64,000 bases of DNA from Antedon mediterranea (lineage: Eukaryota; Echinodermata; Crinoidea; Comatulida; Antedonidae): the NCBI RefSeq assembly GCF_964355755.1, contig NC_092680.1:10331001-10395000 (forward strand). Reading direction: 5' to 3'. Both the position numbers and the translations under genes were made by a program. Under the pieces are notes generated by a model. The model was not told the DNA's origin, searched no databases, and worked only from the letters and a program-made list of their open reading frames with translations. Every line of letters starts with the position of its first letter. Position 1 is the stretch's first letter. Below, piece after piece: positions 1 to 12,900 of the stretch.

Positions 1-1
1 A

Positions 2-70
2 AACATTCCATCGCATGGTGAATTGCCGCATCTCGTAGTAGTTCAAGTCGGACTTGCGCGAAGAAAATAA
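2..70 (+). CDS. Possible C-terminal end of a gene entering from the left edge
   Basis: A 22-codon open stretch runs from the left edge to a TAA at 68-70. It is clearly less AT-rich than what follows, and an AATAAA lies at 92-97. Seen: open frame, base-composition change, polyadenylation-like hexamer. I recognise no domain, and 22 codons can be open by chance. It could equally be a transposon remnant. Confidence 0.2.
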   Translation, partial: NIPSHGELPHLVVVQVGLARRK

Positions 71-1825
71 TATAATTTGTATACAGTTGTAAATAAACAT
101 GATTTTCATTATTATAACTTATACCAATGTATATTTAATTAAGCTAATATAAATATAGATATTTCATTCTTCAATATCTGGCCAATATAACAACTCAATG
201 ACTGTTACGTTTTTTATAAACATCGTTTAAAAACCATTTAGTCGACCATTTAGCCTGCCCCCTCCAGGACTAAAATAATCGATCAAAATCCGTCTCGATT
301 TAGTCGAGGTTGGCCTGATTTAGTCGGTGATTTAGTTGAAGTTCGGTTTATGAATTAAAATGATGTCATTTTTTTAGTTTTAGCTCGAACTACGACTAAA
401 GTCCGGTTTAAGAATACGGGCGTTATATATACACTTTTATACTCTTGCACAACATTCTAATTTCCATTTATTTCACTTTAAACATAAATTTTAACTCATT
501 TGTGTTCAGAATCATTGTCATTCAAAGAGAACATAAATTTATTGATTTAAAATCATTCCAAGGTCCAGATTCAATTTTGACCATATAGTGCAAAGGTTTT
601 TTTTCTTTCAACTCTACACTCTAAGCCTCAAATGAAAATGAGATTATTATAGCATGATAGATTATAAAATAGTTTTATCTATCCTGTATTGGCGAGTCGC
701 TTTCTGTTAGATGCATATGAAATAAATCATTTTAAAGATAACCGGATTCTGTTGCAACCCACTATTTTATCGTGTATATATATATATATATATATATTTT
801 ATGTTTTGTAGCTGAACCCATCTCTGAGTCTGAGGAACTGCATAGTAAAATAATCTTGAAATTTATTTAAGCTAAAACCCATTGTGAAACATACTGTATT
901 TTGTGATATGCGGTAAAGCATAGGGAATTAATGTTTATAGTTTGTCACATCATGGAGGAAACCTCCATGGTCACATTCATTACTTGAAATGTAATATCGT
1001 TTTGGAAACATTATCCCATCATCAGTGTAATCAAATTAAATAAAAAAAAAAACTGAAATGCTTTTTTTGAAAATTAAATGAGTCATATAGTTATAGCTTT
1101 ATGGGTATGGTGCTCCGGCTACTGACCCTAGAGTCGTGGGTTCAAATCCTGTCCTGTTTTTATCTTGACAAAAAAAAAACTCTTTGTTTAAACTTTAAGA
1201 CTTGTCACCTTAAGAAAAATGGATGATACTTACGGTTTTCCTTGTCTAAATATAAATGAAAACATTAACCATTATGTTTCAATGAAGATTATCAGTTGAT
1301 TAAGTGCATTGATATTAGTAGCACTATAAGAATTAAAACGTAATTGCTTCTAGTAGAAAGCTACCTGTATGTTGTCTATGATTGATTTAGTGATCATACC
1401 CTTATAACTAATGATAAAGCATTATACACTGTCAATGCAATTGAATTAAATTACTTTTCTGATGTGAATAAATAATAAAAATAAATAATATGTTTTGTCC
1501 TGTGGCAAGACTATTAATCAATTTTGAATTTTTAATTGACATTTTTATCTATTTCAATTGCTTTTATTGTTAATATTGGTAGGCAGTATAGGATAAATCA
1601 AACCGACAGGATAATTTGTCTTTGCATCTAGATACATATAGTTCTATCCTAGCAACCCTTATCAAAATATTGTAATGTATCTGTTATTATAAGCCACCCA
1701 CAAATGATGAAATGCTTTTTAGATATACTGACTGACTGACAGAATAAAACAGATTGTCAAAAAGTAACTACATTATTCTGACTTAGTAATTATTATTATT
1801 AACTGATTAAACTCATATCATGTAA
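71..1825. other. AT-rich intergenic stretch
   Basis: No gene recognised. It holds a TA microsatellite at about 775-797, a perfect 19-bp palindrome centred near 958 (arms CATGGAGG/CCTCCATG), short poly-A runs and a weak tRNA-like B-box near 1140. Confidence 0.5.
1088..1160 (+). pseudogene. Degenerate tRNA-like sequence (possible SINE head)
   Basis: The stretch GTGGGTTCAAATCC resembles a tRNA T-arm/B-box and is preceded at about the right distance by an A-box-like TATAGCTTTATGG. It is followed by a T/A-rich tail. The anticodon arm does not fold cleanly, so this is at best a remnant. Confidence 0.25.
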
Positions 1826-3117
1826 TCTATATATAAATTTACGTAAGGGCAAAATTCGGTAAATCGCGCCTTACTTCTATAATTTTTACTCGATGGTATA
1901 TAAAGTTGGTTCGTACTTTCGGTACTGATTTTAACCACCTGATGTAACCCTGTTTACTAATTAAATTAAGTTAGATAATAAGTTATTGACGGTTAAAACG
2001 AATTTAGGTTCCAAGATTTGCCCCAAATAGGGGTGTTTTCCGACCGTGGTATACACTGTATAATGGATGTCCGTCTTGAAAAATACCCGCCACAAAAATG
2101 CGAGGAGGCTTCGCATTTTCCTATCTCCTCCTACGATAATTGTTTTTAATAGCTGAAAACCGGTTGAACAGCTAGAGTACACCATCATAATGTTGAAGAC
2201 AGGCCGATTTTCTTTAAAAAATACTATTTTGATAGATTTAATATACGATTATACAAATCTATTGATTTGCGATGAATGGAACATCCCAATCTCTCAGTCT
2301 GCCAGAGTTTGGTTTAACACAAGTACTGTAGGTAAATTTATGAGCCCTTGGTTTAACACATACGGTAGGTAAATATATGGGCCCTTTGAGAATAAACTTG
2401 CGAGATTGTGGATAGGCTCTACTGTTAGATATATAAACACATTATTATATACAAATAAACTTTATACTGACAGTTCTTTCTCAACGTTTGTATTAATTAA
2501 TAATTACCAAATATAAACGTCGTAGTGGTGTATCGTGACATGGTACTTTAATATTTCAATCGATTATGACAGTGACAGTTTTAACTAAACTAAATAAAGA
2601 ATGTTCTCTAATATAATTAGGAATCTCTTGCCATACACGGGGAAAATTAGTGTACAATGAATATTTAAAAGAAATAAATAAATAAATAAAATAAAAAAAG
2701 TATTAAATCGCAAATGTTTTACTGTATTTAGAGGTATATTATTTATAGGCCTATAAAAAAAATATTTCGTTACTGAGTGGATAAAGAATATATTTAAAAA
2801 TTGTTCCTCTTTGTACCTATCCGCTTTCCCATCCCTCAACCCTAATGTTACATACAAAACACAAATTGGGTTTCTTTAAATGAGTCCAAATCAAAAACTT
2901 GGACTCATTTTGTGATAAGTTTCTCCTTCGGAAGTAATTCCCAGGGTGCTAATTTTAGTTGACTACATAAATCATCGTGTCTATTTATTTGTTTCTGTAA
3001 ACGACAATGTATAGGCCTATAGTCCTGCGGTACGTACATTTGAAATCGCCAGTTTTGTTACGCTGAAATTACTGTGTATTCGAGAACCATCTGTGGGAAC
3101 GACCTAGATGGTACGCG
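1826..3117 (+). mobile_element. Helitron-like non-autonomous element, copy A (3' hairpin broken)
   Basis: It begins TCTATATATAAATTTACG directly after a host A and is closely related to three other copies at 11880, 22068 and 23980. The shared 3' end reads CTAGATGGTACGC, but here the second hairpin arm is missing and the copy stops after GTACGCGA. Known for Helitrons: 5' TC, 3' CTRR with a preceding hairpin, insertion between A and T, no target duplication. All of these are met in copy B. No Rep/helicase reading frame is visible, so the family is non-autonomous. Confidence 0.6.
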
Positions 3118-3263
3118 AAAAAAATTAAATGATTCAACCAGAATGTCACCAATTTGATTCCAAAAAATTTATAAAATTAAATTGGATAGCCGTCACATCC
3201 CCTACTTTTTGAATTTGCTATAGATTTCAAGGCAATTGTACATTCATCTAATTCAACTTGACC
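3118..3263 (+). repeat. About 144-bp sequence shared identically with the DNA after copy D
   Basis: Directly after the broken 3' end of Helitron-like copy A, about 144 bp match 25309-25452 with no difference that I can see, ending in both places at ATTCAACTTGACC. After that the flanks diverge. See the finding on shared tails. Confidence 0.75.
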
Positions 3264-3286
3264 ACAATTTTGCTAAACTGAGGCTT

Positions 3287-3880
3287 GTTTACTGACTGAA
3301 CTGAATATTATTATTATTAGATAACTGATTTACTGACTGATAAGAGACTATAGTTTATTAACTGAACTGAATATTATTAGATGACTGATTTACTGATAAG
3401 AGACTAGTTTAGTGACTGAACTGAATATTATTAGATGACAGATTTACTGATAGGAGACTAGTTTACTGACTGAACTGAATATTATTAGATGACTGATTTA
3501 CTGATAAGAGACTAGTTTACTGACTGAACTAAATATTATTAGATGACTGATTTACTGATAAGAGACTAGTTTAGTGACTGAACTGAATATTAATTATTAT
3601 TAGATGACTGATTTACTGATAGGAGACTAGTTTACTGACTGAACCTGAATATTATTAGATGACTGATTTACTGATAAGAGACTAGTTTACTGACTGAACT
3701 AAATATTATTAGATGACTGATTTACTGATAAGAGACTAGTTTACTGACTGAACTGAATATTATTAGATGACTGATTTACTGATAGGAGACTAGTTTACTG
3801 ACTGAACTGAATATTATTAGATGACTGATTTACTGACGGATAGGAGACTAGTTTACTGACTGAATGATTAGATGACTAAA
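3287..3880. repeat. 54-bp tandem array, about 11 units
   Basis: Unit of about 54 bp starting TTTACTGACTGAACTGAATA and ending GATAAGAGACTAG. It is repeated about 11 times with small indels (extra ATT triplets) and point changes (AAGAG/AGGAG). Each unit carries several ACTGA sub-repeats, so the unit probably grew from a shorter satellite. No coding potential. Confidence 0.9.
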
Positions 3881-3927
3881 TTATATAACTAGATAAGTAC
3901 TAGGAGATTATTGATATAAAGTTAGCG

Positions 3928-4017
3928 GTTGAGTTTCTCGACATTTCGATTAATATGCTTTGATCGTCCTCACTCAAAGCATCAAAGCATATTGATCGAA
4001 ACGTTGAGAAACTCAAC
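3928..4017. repeat. Inverted repeat, about 38-bp arms with short loop
   Basis: The left arm GTTGAGTTTCTCGACATTTC... and right arm ...GAAACGTTGAGAAACTCAAC are complementary with a few mismatches, around an approximately 15-nt loop. The open frame that runs through it is low-complexity and not taken as a gene. It may be the end of a retroelement; the family is not determined. Confidence 0.6.
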
Positions 4018-4631
4018 AGTTCTTTTCAGAACTAATCTACGTGGTGTAACGCAAACTTTATATCAACATTTGATTTCACCATGCAAACCTTCAAACAATA
4101 TATTACTAGGAGATTAGTTTACTGACTAAAGTTAATACTAACTGACCACCAATCAATCTAAATCACATGATGGCCTGGATTACTTAAACATGTCTGAACT
4201 CATTTGACCAGTATACTGACAGGTTAATTGATGGTTATTAAATATTCCCGCTAAATCATTACCATGATTCCTTTCATTTTGTTATTTACACGTTTTTTTC
4301 CAATAGTAGTATCCCATTAATGACAAGTTATCAGTAGAAACATGAATAGAGTGTTGTTGTAGCAACTATCTTCATTAGGTTTTATGTGTAAACCAACACT
4401 ATGGCAACGCTTTATACACTGTGTGTCTCTTTACCAATTAATTCTGTGTAAAGATAATGGCATTGGATGCCAGATAAATTCTTTTGTGTTTAATGCATAA
4501 TTAATCATAGAAGGTATGATTGTGTGATTGGCTGATTTCCTCATTTTATTTGTGACAATCGGTGTGAAGGCAGAGTCAATGGTTTTAGGTGTACTATAGA
4601 CAAAGTTTATTGTACTTTCTTAAAAACACAG

Positions 4632-4700
4632 ATTTACTTGCCAATCTTTGATGACAACAACTACGACATTGTTTCATCACCATCGTCAGTCAGTATCATG
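4632..4700 (+). CDS. Possible small exon (23 codons), gene assignment open
   Basis: A 69-nt open block is bounded by AACACAG on the left and G|GTAAAT on the right. In the phase-0 frame it reads as a plausible 23-residue peptide starting IYLPIFDDNNYDIV. It is on the same strand as the CaaX gene, but its 3' phase (0) does not fit the exon at 6978, which needs two bases from upstream. A further exon would have to lie between them, or this is chance. Confidence 0.25.
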
Positions 4701-5819
4701 GTAAATTTATCTGTGTAATTTTGTTATCTTTATATTTAGAATCCAAATTAATTTTTTTATTAGTTATCCGCAATATGCGGACAACTCCTTGTTATTGTAT
4801 TGGATCAACATTTTTTTTCTGTATTATTAGTTATCCGCAATATTTTTTTTTCTGTATTGTTCTTCTTTCTTTCTTCTATTTTTGTGAGTCGCGTTTTTCT
4901 AAAATGTGTGAACATAAACATTTCATAACTTTGACAACATATGGACATTTACCTTAAGTTGTGCACCTCCTATTTCCGAATATAAAATATAGGATTTAAA
5001 TTGTATCTTTCGTCATAGCATCACATTTAATAGAGCGCATCTAGCTTATCCGTATTCCATTTTCCCCGAGAGTTTAATATTGTCTAGCTCAATCAACTAT
5101 CTTTCGAATGATTTAAAAATATTTTAATTTTTATGTTGTCATCATATCTAAAAATTTAAAGAACTTGGGTCACATGTTTTCATCTTTACAGTAAATTTAA
5201 ATCTGTTATTGGATTGTAGATACGAATTCATGTGAACATTTTGCCAATCTTATGTGGTGACGTCACCATATGGCAGTTGAATATTTTCATATTTTACGTC
5301 ATAGTTATATATGAGCGCACATCTATATTTTACGTATTCAAATTTCTTCTACATGTTGTTACCGAGATAATTTCTTTTCAAAATTGCTATCTTTGTGTTT
5401 CATTTTGATACCGTCACCATGTTAAAAATTGGAATAAATGGCGGGAACTGTAATTTCACCTATTCTACACTGTATGTAATGTATACAAATTATACTGTGT
5501 ATACTGATATACTATATGACACAAAATAGACAGAATTTAGCACTAATAACATAACTTTGGAAAGTTGGAAATGAATAAAGATTTTATATTACTGTAGCTT
5601 GTATTCATTTAAGTAAAATTTTAAAAATTATTATCTTTTATAAGTTTATATCATTAAGTATGATTTTTTCATTTAAAAAACTTATTTATTTTAATTTGTT
5701 TATTTATTAATTATTATTTTCTTGTTATACTTTATATTTAGTTAAGTCAGGATCCCATTGAGACAATTTTACCTTCTATATAGTTTGGATCCTTAAACAT
5801 CTTTGCTTGTATTATTGGT

Positions 5820-6100
5820 TTTTTACCTCCGCAAAGGAGGTATATGTAACCGATCGCGTGTGTCTGTTTGTTTTTTAGCAGGATTACTCAAACAAGATCT
5901 TTACCAAAATGAAAATACAGATAGATATGTGGTCAAGGACCACTCCATTAAATTTTCTGGACCACTTTTTAGTATTAGTTTTATTAGTGTTAAAAGATAG
6001 ACGGCAATTTTCAAAAGCCAGCGAGCAGTCTTAAAGTAACAAGTAAACTGAAATTGCATTTTCTCGAGAACTACTTGTCCAAAAAAAATCATTTTTGTAC
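5820..6100 (+). repeat. Dispersed repeat with CCTCCGCAAAGGAGG hairpin
   Basis: Begins with TTTTACCTCCGCAAAGGAGGT, a short perfect inverted repeat, then a GTGTCTGTTTGTTTTTTAGC stretch and a moderately complex 200-bp body. From memory, repeats opening with a nearly identical hairpin are scattered in several animal genomes; no search was possible. The right boundary is estimated. Confidence 0.35.
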
Positions 6101-6977
6101 AAGAGGCAAGAGTAATTTGTGATTTATAATTTTAAAACATAATTTGATTTAATGTACAGGTTTTTTGATACAAGTAGTTTTAAAAAACCGATTTCTTTTC
6201 AAATTCACCCGTTTGTTTTTGGCGTTCCTGTTCTATTGTTAGTCAACTTAAGCTATTTTAAGTTGAAAGTCTGGTTACATACTTTTCCACCAAACTCGTA
6301 TACACATGCTTGTAGTGAAATTAGCCTAAATCACACACAGCATTAACACACACACAACAAATCTTATGTAGGAGAATTTTACAGTATAGGTACAGTATGT
6401 ATTCTCAGAGTGCCTTTCTAGTTTTATATAGTTATTTTTTCATTATCATCATCACCCTTTCTGTGCAGAACCTCAATTGAGTATAGTTGCCATGTTTGTC
6501 ACATTGTTGCAGCTTGGCTTCTCAATGTCTTTCTCCTAAATTTTCAAATGTTTATATTATTATGTTTTAAACATTTTCCTATATTTTCTAAATGTATTAT
6601 ATATTAGATTTCAAGTTTAGTTTCATAAATTAAAATATAATTTTAAATAACTTATATTCTGATATTCATTAGTTTTAGTTTATGATATCAAGAATATAAT
6701 TAAAATCTTTAATGGTCTTTCTCATATAGTAAACTAATTACAAAATGTACTATGCACAGTGTATGTGTGTTTAAAGCAACAATGAATATGAGAGAAGTGC
6801 AAATATTTGACATGTACAAATATAGAATACCCTGATGATAACATAATTATGTACTGTAGAAGTATTGAATCATTACACAATGGTTTGTATTGTATTGCTT
6901 CAAGTACCATCTCTGCAGCTGAAAAAAAAATTAAGAAAATAAAGCTGGTCACATAGATTAAATTTTCTATGTTTTAG

Positions 6978-9900
6978 TTCATCTTTACCAGATGTAGAGG
7001 TGAGCTCATCCAGGCCTGGTTCTACCAGAAAGAGAAATGCACCACTACAGATTCAGCAATCAGGAGATGTTGCGACATCATCATCTTTGACAGACAGTAC
7101 ATCAGATGATCAGACTCCTATGTATGTATCTACTCACAATACAGTAGAACCTCTGTTAAGGGGACACATTTGGACCCAACAAAGTGTAACCCATTATAAA
7201 ACATCCTCATTGTCTTCCTTAATATGAAGAGATCAACTGTGTATTTATGTAAACAGAATGTGCTGTTTATAATCCTACTGTGTATATTCATGAATCTATA
7301 AATTTGGAAACATGATCTTAAATCCCATGCATTTATTAAGTTACAGTACATTGCTCAATTCAATTCACATTTCAGCAGTTGAATTGGTAGGAATATTTTG
7401 TACAAATTACACATTATTTGATTTGTTTTGACTAGTCAATTATGGTTTTCAATGTTGCAATCCCTGGTTGCAATCATCATTATCTTATTAAATATTTCAT
7501 TTATAATTTACTTTTGGGTCTAAAATTATGATAATGTAATTACAGTAGGAACAATTTTAGGTTTGGAAAACATGAATTATTTATTAAATGCATTACTTTT
7601 TTCAATCAAACCCTTGTTGTGGCAAAGGTTACATTTATTCTTAAGATCAATTATTATGATAGGGTAATGTAATCAAAAGTTGATTAAAATATATTGATCT
7701 AATACGGTCACTGCAAATTAAATCGACACACAAATTTCTATCACAATTAAATGAATTTAAAAGATGCAGATTTACTTTCATTAATCTCAATGTGCCATAG
7801 CAATCACAATGTGAGGTTACCAATGGTAACTATCTGCAGCAGCAAGTAGGTCACTAATCAGGGCGGATTCATGGGGAGTGCTTACATATTATTAATATCA
7901 GCTCTGTCAAAAATACGTAGATGTAAAAAAGTAACTAATAATTTTATTTTAGATGGGGAGCCCCAAGTGCAGCCCCCCTTGATCCGCCCTTTCCAATAAA
8001 AAATGCACAAATTTTAGTGTGAGGTCCCCAATAAGTTACTGTACCTACTGTTTAGTTTCCATTTTTGTTTCAGTTCTCTATAATGGATTATACAGTATAA
8101 ATACATTTCTATTGAAGAAGCAATTTTGTGATTTTATTGTCAATAAACATTTACTGCATTTTATTGATTTATCTTGATTTTTACTAGCTTCTCTGTGAAA
8201 TATGGTTGGCATTTTAATAGCACAGTTTAATGACAATTTATAGAGTATTGTTATTATTAATTTTTTTTCGCAGACCTAGATTAAATGGGACATGTGACAT
8301 TGATGAAATCGAAGGAAGCCATGAGAAAGTGGTATATGCACAGGTGACAAAACATAAACGTAAGTACGTACCATAAACATTTTTAATTTCATACCAAAGG
8401 CAAAGACATTTTCCAATAAGGTAATTTTATTTACCTTCCAGAACATCACAGTCATAATTATGCTGTATATTCATGTTATTAAAGTTCTAATCTTGTTTAT
8501 TCAGATTGAGTTCAATGTACAGTAGCAATTAATTTTGGTAAATTTATATTATTATGCTAGTATAATTTAAGATAGTTTGAATTTGCTGTTGCATTGTTAG
8601 TGAGAAATAAATCATTCGTTGATTAAATTGTCCATATGTTTATATATATAAATTCAAAGGTAAATTACTGAAAAAAAACCACGTCGGCAAGAAAGTTTGT
8701 TTTATTGTTGGTTCTACTCTGCCTAGCCTAGCCCAGTAACTGGGCTATAATTTCTACTGAAAACAACAGGCCTAAAAAAGGACATGCAAACCATCGTTAG
8801 CCTGGACTGGGAGGGATGTATTACAGTGTACTTGTAACACAAAATCCTGGAGTCTCTCGGTATAATTCTCCCCCACAAAATAATAACAATCAAATTTTAT
8901 CTCATCAGTCCACCTCGTTGTTTTGCTGATCGTCGTCGATCGTGCAAATAAACAGCATGCTCTGTGAGTGAGTTGTCATATTCTAGAGGTCAAAGTGTGG
9001 TCAATAATCGCTATTTGTGTTGCAGCTCAAAACTGCTCCGCAATAATCGGTTAAAACAAGAAATAATCGGTTAAAAAACGCAATGGATTGAGTGTTTTTA
9101 ATCGGTTATTTAATTTTGCGCTGTTTCTGCTGCCCAAAAATAATCGATTATTTCTGCTCAGCACAAACAGGCCCTACAAATGTAATAATAGGTGGTTCCG
9201 GAAAAACAGTCCCAAGAATTTCTGTGGACTGTAGAATGGGCATATGTTTCTCAATAACAGCCCGTAATGGTGGCAACCTAGGGTGATAGATTTTGACCAA
9301 CAGCACTCGAATTTGGCTGACATGGTTTGTACGTCAGTGTCTGAATAGGAATGATCTTATCTTACTATTCTGGATATCCGGTTAGTTCTTCTGTAGGATT
9401 CTGAAAATCTAAATCTGAAGAACAGATACGTCTGATATGTAATGCTTGACTGTACGGTATGTTTTTAGTACAGTGTCGGGAATGACAACTGCTAGGTAGC
9501 AGGTACATATTTTTATCCGTGTGTTTGCGAAATGGGTCAGTATTGAGTGTACCATTTTATATAGTGTCCAAAAAGTCAACGCTGCTAGTGGATTTAGTAG
9601 CTGTAAATTTGTTAAATAAATAATAAATAAATCTCTGAGAATGAGAAAAAGTCGCCCCAACCGAGATTCGAACCCTTACCTTCTGCTTAATACTGTGTTG
9701 AAATTATTATTATTTATGTTTGTATGAGACTACAATGATAATGAGCTTACAGTAAGATTAATTTAATATTTAGCATTTTGTTATTTGAATTTATTGTTGC
9801 GTGTATGAAACAGACACAATAAAGAACTTTACAATTTTCAAATCTATATAAAAGGTGCCGAGGCTAATTCTGCTGCTGCAGATGAGGAGAGGCTATATGA

Positions 9901-12900
9901 AACTTTAAATTATGGATTAAAGAGCACAGCACCGCTTGGCTCATCAATGCCTATACGTGATCCTCCGTCACCACCACCGCCAACACTACCAAAAAGACAC
10001 AGTGTACGACATAAGGATCAATCTTCGTCTTCAGAGAGTGAAACAGATGATGTTGATGGAAGCACTGATAGCGAGGAAGATGAAATGTCATATAAGACAT
10101 ATGAGGCACCACAGTTTATGAAGCAATTATCAAGAGGTCAAAGGTAGGTCAAGAATTCTGTTAAACATAATTCTATTTTGAGAACAGGTCGACTATAAGG
10201 AACACGTATTCTCATTCATAGAATTTTTCATCGGGTATTTTGACATGGTCATGATCATTTTATCAGTATGTACACGTGAGAGTAAAATGTGTTGCTTTAT
10301 AAGAGTTTAGAGTAGAGTGAAAGCTTGGTGGTTAATGTCCTGATCTTTACAACCAGGCTGCAATTTGTTTTCCTCTATCGGTTCGTTTCAACCTCAATTG
10401 ACTATCTTTGGTAAGCCAGCTCACCGATGCGTGACAACGTATACAAACCGCGACAAACAGTCGTCACAACCGACAGTAATAATATGAATCTATAGGCCTA
10501 CACTAATAAGAACTTTGAGTGCCATATTAATTAATAAATACTAGGCCTACTTTGTAATTACATTAAGAACATAATAGAATGTTAAAGATATTTTAGGCCT
10601 AGGCCTACGACCCAATAATAGGCCCTATCAGATAACATTATTATTTGTTGAAGTTGAATGGACCTTTTGTCACAAACGAGGACAGGGTATCTTTCTTATG
10701 GTATGCAATTGTAGCTAGCCTAGCAAAGCTTGTGTAGGCCTACAGTATACCATGTATTACTTTTGAATTTAAAATGATGTACAGTCGGAAATCCTGTGCA
10801 CAGTGTATGTTTTTTATACTTTTTAAAATAGTATTATTAAATTCATATTTATATTGTAGGCTAATAGAAATTTTACGTTAAAGAAGTATTAATTATTATC
10901 TCCCAAAATCATGATAAAATACTAATATTTCAGACTTTTAATAGGCCATTTTGGAGTTTTAATGAAGTTACTCAATTCCATAGAAAAAAAAAATGATTTC
11001 ACTTATAAAAAAACAATATAAACAGTTAAATTTAACCAAAAACCCATTGCCTGACAGACAATTTGGCTATTTGTTGCTTTATATTATGTTTTTTTCGATT
11101 CAATTTTTACTAGTCAAAGTGAATAACTATTATGTGACATTAAAATAACATATTCAACAATAAAATGTTTACAAAAATTGTTTTTTCAGAGAGACAATAT
11201 ATCTTTAAAATTAAAAACTTATATTATTCAGAGTCTAGATTCAAGAAATTGTATTGGTCTACTTGAAATGGAAATTCATTATATTACTTTCAGAATAAAA
11301 AAATACATACAATATAATATAGCCTAAATCCTATTGTTATTACAGTATATCAAATTATTAAATCAAATTATGAATATCATTAAAATAAATTAGGTCAATT
11401 AAATATCCTAAAAATACTATACAAAAATAACTGTAACTATAACTCTTGTAATAATTTATTTGAATCCAATTTCCTGTATGAATAAAAATGTCTTTCAATT
11501 AAAAATACTTTTCTTCATTAAAAAAAAAAAGTAATACTAATACTAATATTTTATTTCGACTTATTTATTTTCTTATAGATCATGAATTTATACTGTAGCA
11601 TAAAGTTTTATTCAAGACATACAATGAAACAGCAATGAACAAGAATTTAAATATATCAAACACTGTATGTGTTTAGTCAGTACCATATTACCTATGTATT
11701 AACAATGCAGTATTTTAAATAAATTATTCAATTCAATTCAATTTCTTTATTGCTGCAAATGCCATCAAGGGCTAATATCCGCTAAAACATACATCATGCA
11801 AACATAATTATACATATTTACATTTAAAATTTAAACACATAAAAATTAGAGTCATTACTACGTACTGTAGTAATTATTATCTATATATAAATTTACGTAA
11901 GGGCAAAATTCGGTAAATCGCGCCTTACTTTTAGAATTTTTACTCGATGGTATATAAAGTTGGTTCGTACTTTCGGTACTGATTTTAACCACCTGATGTA
12001 ACCCTGTTTACTAATTAAATTAAGTTAGATAATTAGTTATTGACGATTAAAACGAATTTAGGTTCAACGATTTGCCCCAAATAGGGGTGTTTTCCGATCG
12101 TGGTATACACTGTCTAATGGATGTCCATCTTGAAAAATACCCGCCACAAAAATGTGAGGAGGCTTCGCATTTTCCTATCTCCTCCTACGATAATTGTTTT
12201 TAATAGCTGAAAACCGGTTGAACAGCTCGAGTACAGTATCATAATGTTGAAGACAGGCCGATTTTCTTAAAAAAATACTATTTTGATAGATTTAATATAC
12301 GTTTATGCAAATGTATTGATTTGAAATGAATGGAACATTCCAATCTCTGTTCCACAAGTGTCTATTCCCTCAGGCGTCGTAAAGGCAAGTACTGTATACT
12401 CATAACAGAAATTCGATCCATTTTTTTTTCAATCTGTGCTGCAGAGGTTGGATATAGATTTTTTTTAACGGATAATGAGCTAGCGTTTTCAGTCGCCGTA
12501 TATTATTATGTACAAATCTTTATTATTGCAGTTAAACCACCCACGTGACATCATCACCCTTCCCTCACTGGCATGAGTAGCGTTGTAAAGCCAGTAGAGG
12601 ATAGGCCTACTGTGCATCACATGCCCTAAACGCAGAACAACTTTGGTGGGTAGGGTTAGGAACCAACTTAAGTATGAATTGGCTCTAAGAAACAATTGAA
12701 AACCATTAGGCCTACTAATTAAGTTGAGTTAGATAATTTAATATTTATTGACGATTAAATCGAATTTATGATTTGCCACGAATAGGGGTGGTTTTCACAA
12801 ATTGTTTTACATTATATAAACATATTATACACGTCGTAGTGATGTATCGTTACATGTACTATACTATTTCAATCGACTAGGACGGTTTTCAACAATGTTT

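Larger units (their letters stand above)
4018..6977. other. AT-rich stretch upstream of the CaaX gene exons
   Basis: Mostly AT-rich sequence with poly-T runs. Inside it are one possible small exon (4632-4700) and one dispersed repeat near 5820-6100. Upstream exons of the CaaX gene must lie here or left of the window, but I could not place them reliably. Confidence 0.4.

Noticed and set aside
3287-3880. Regular 54-bp repeats resembling a CRISPR array
   Set aside because: Repeats are directly adjacent, without unique spacers, in animal DNA and without cas genes: a tandem satellite.
10321-10400. Possible tRNA-like stretch (GGTTCGTTTCAACC)
   Set aside because: No acceptor or anticodon stem can be formed.
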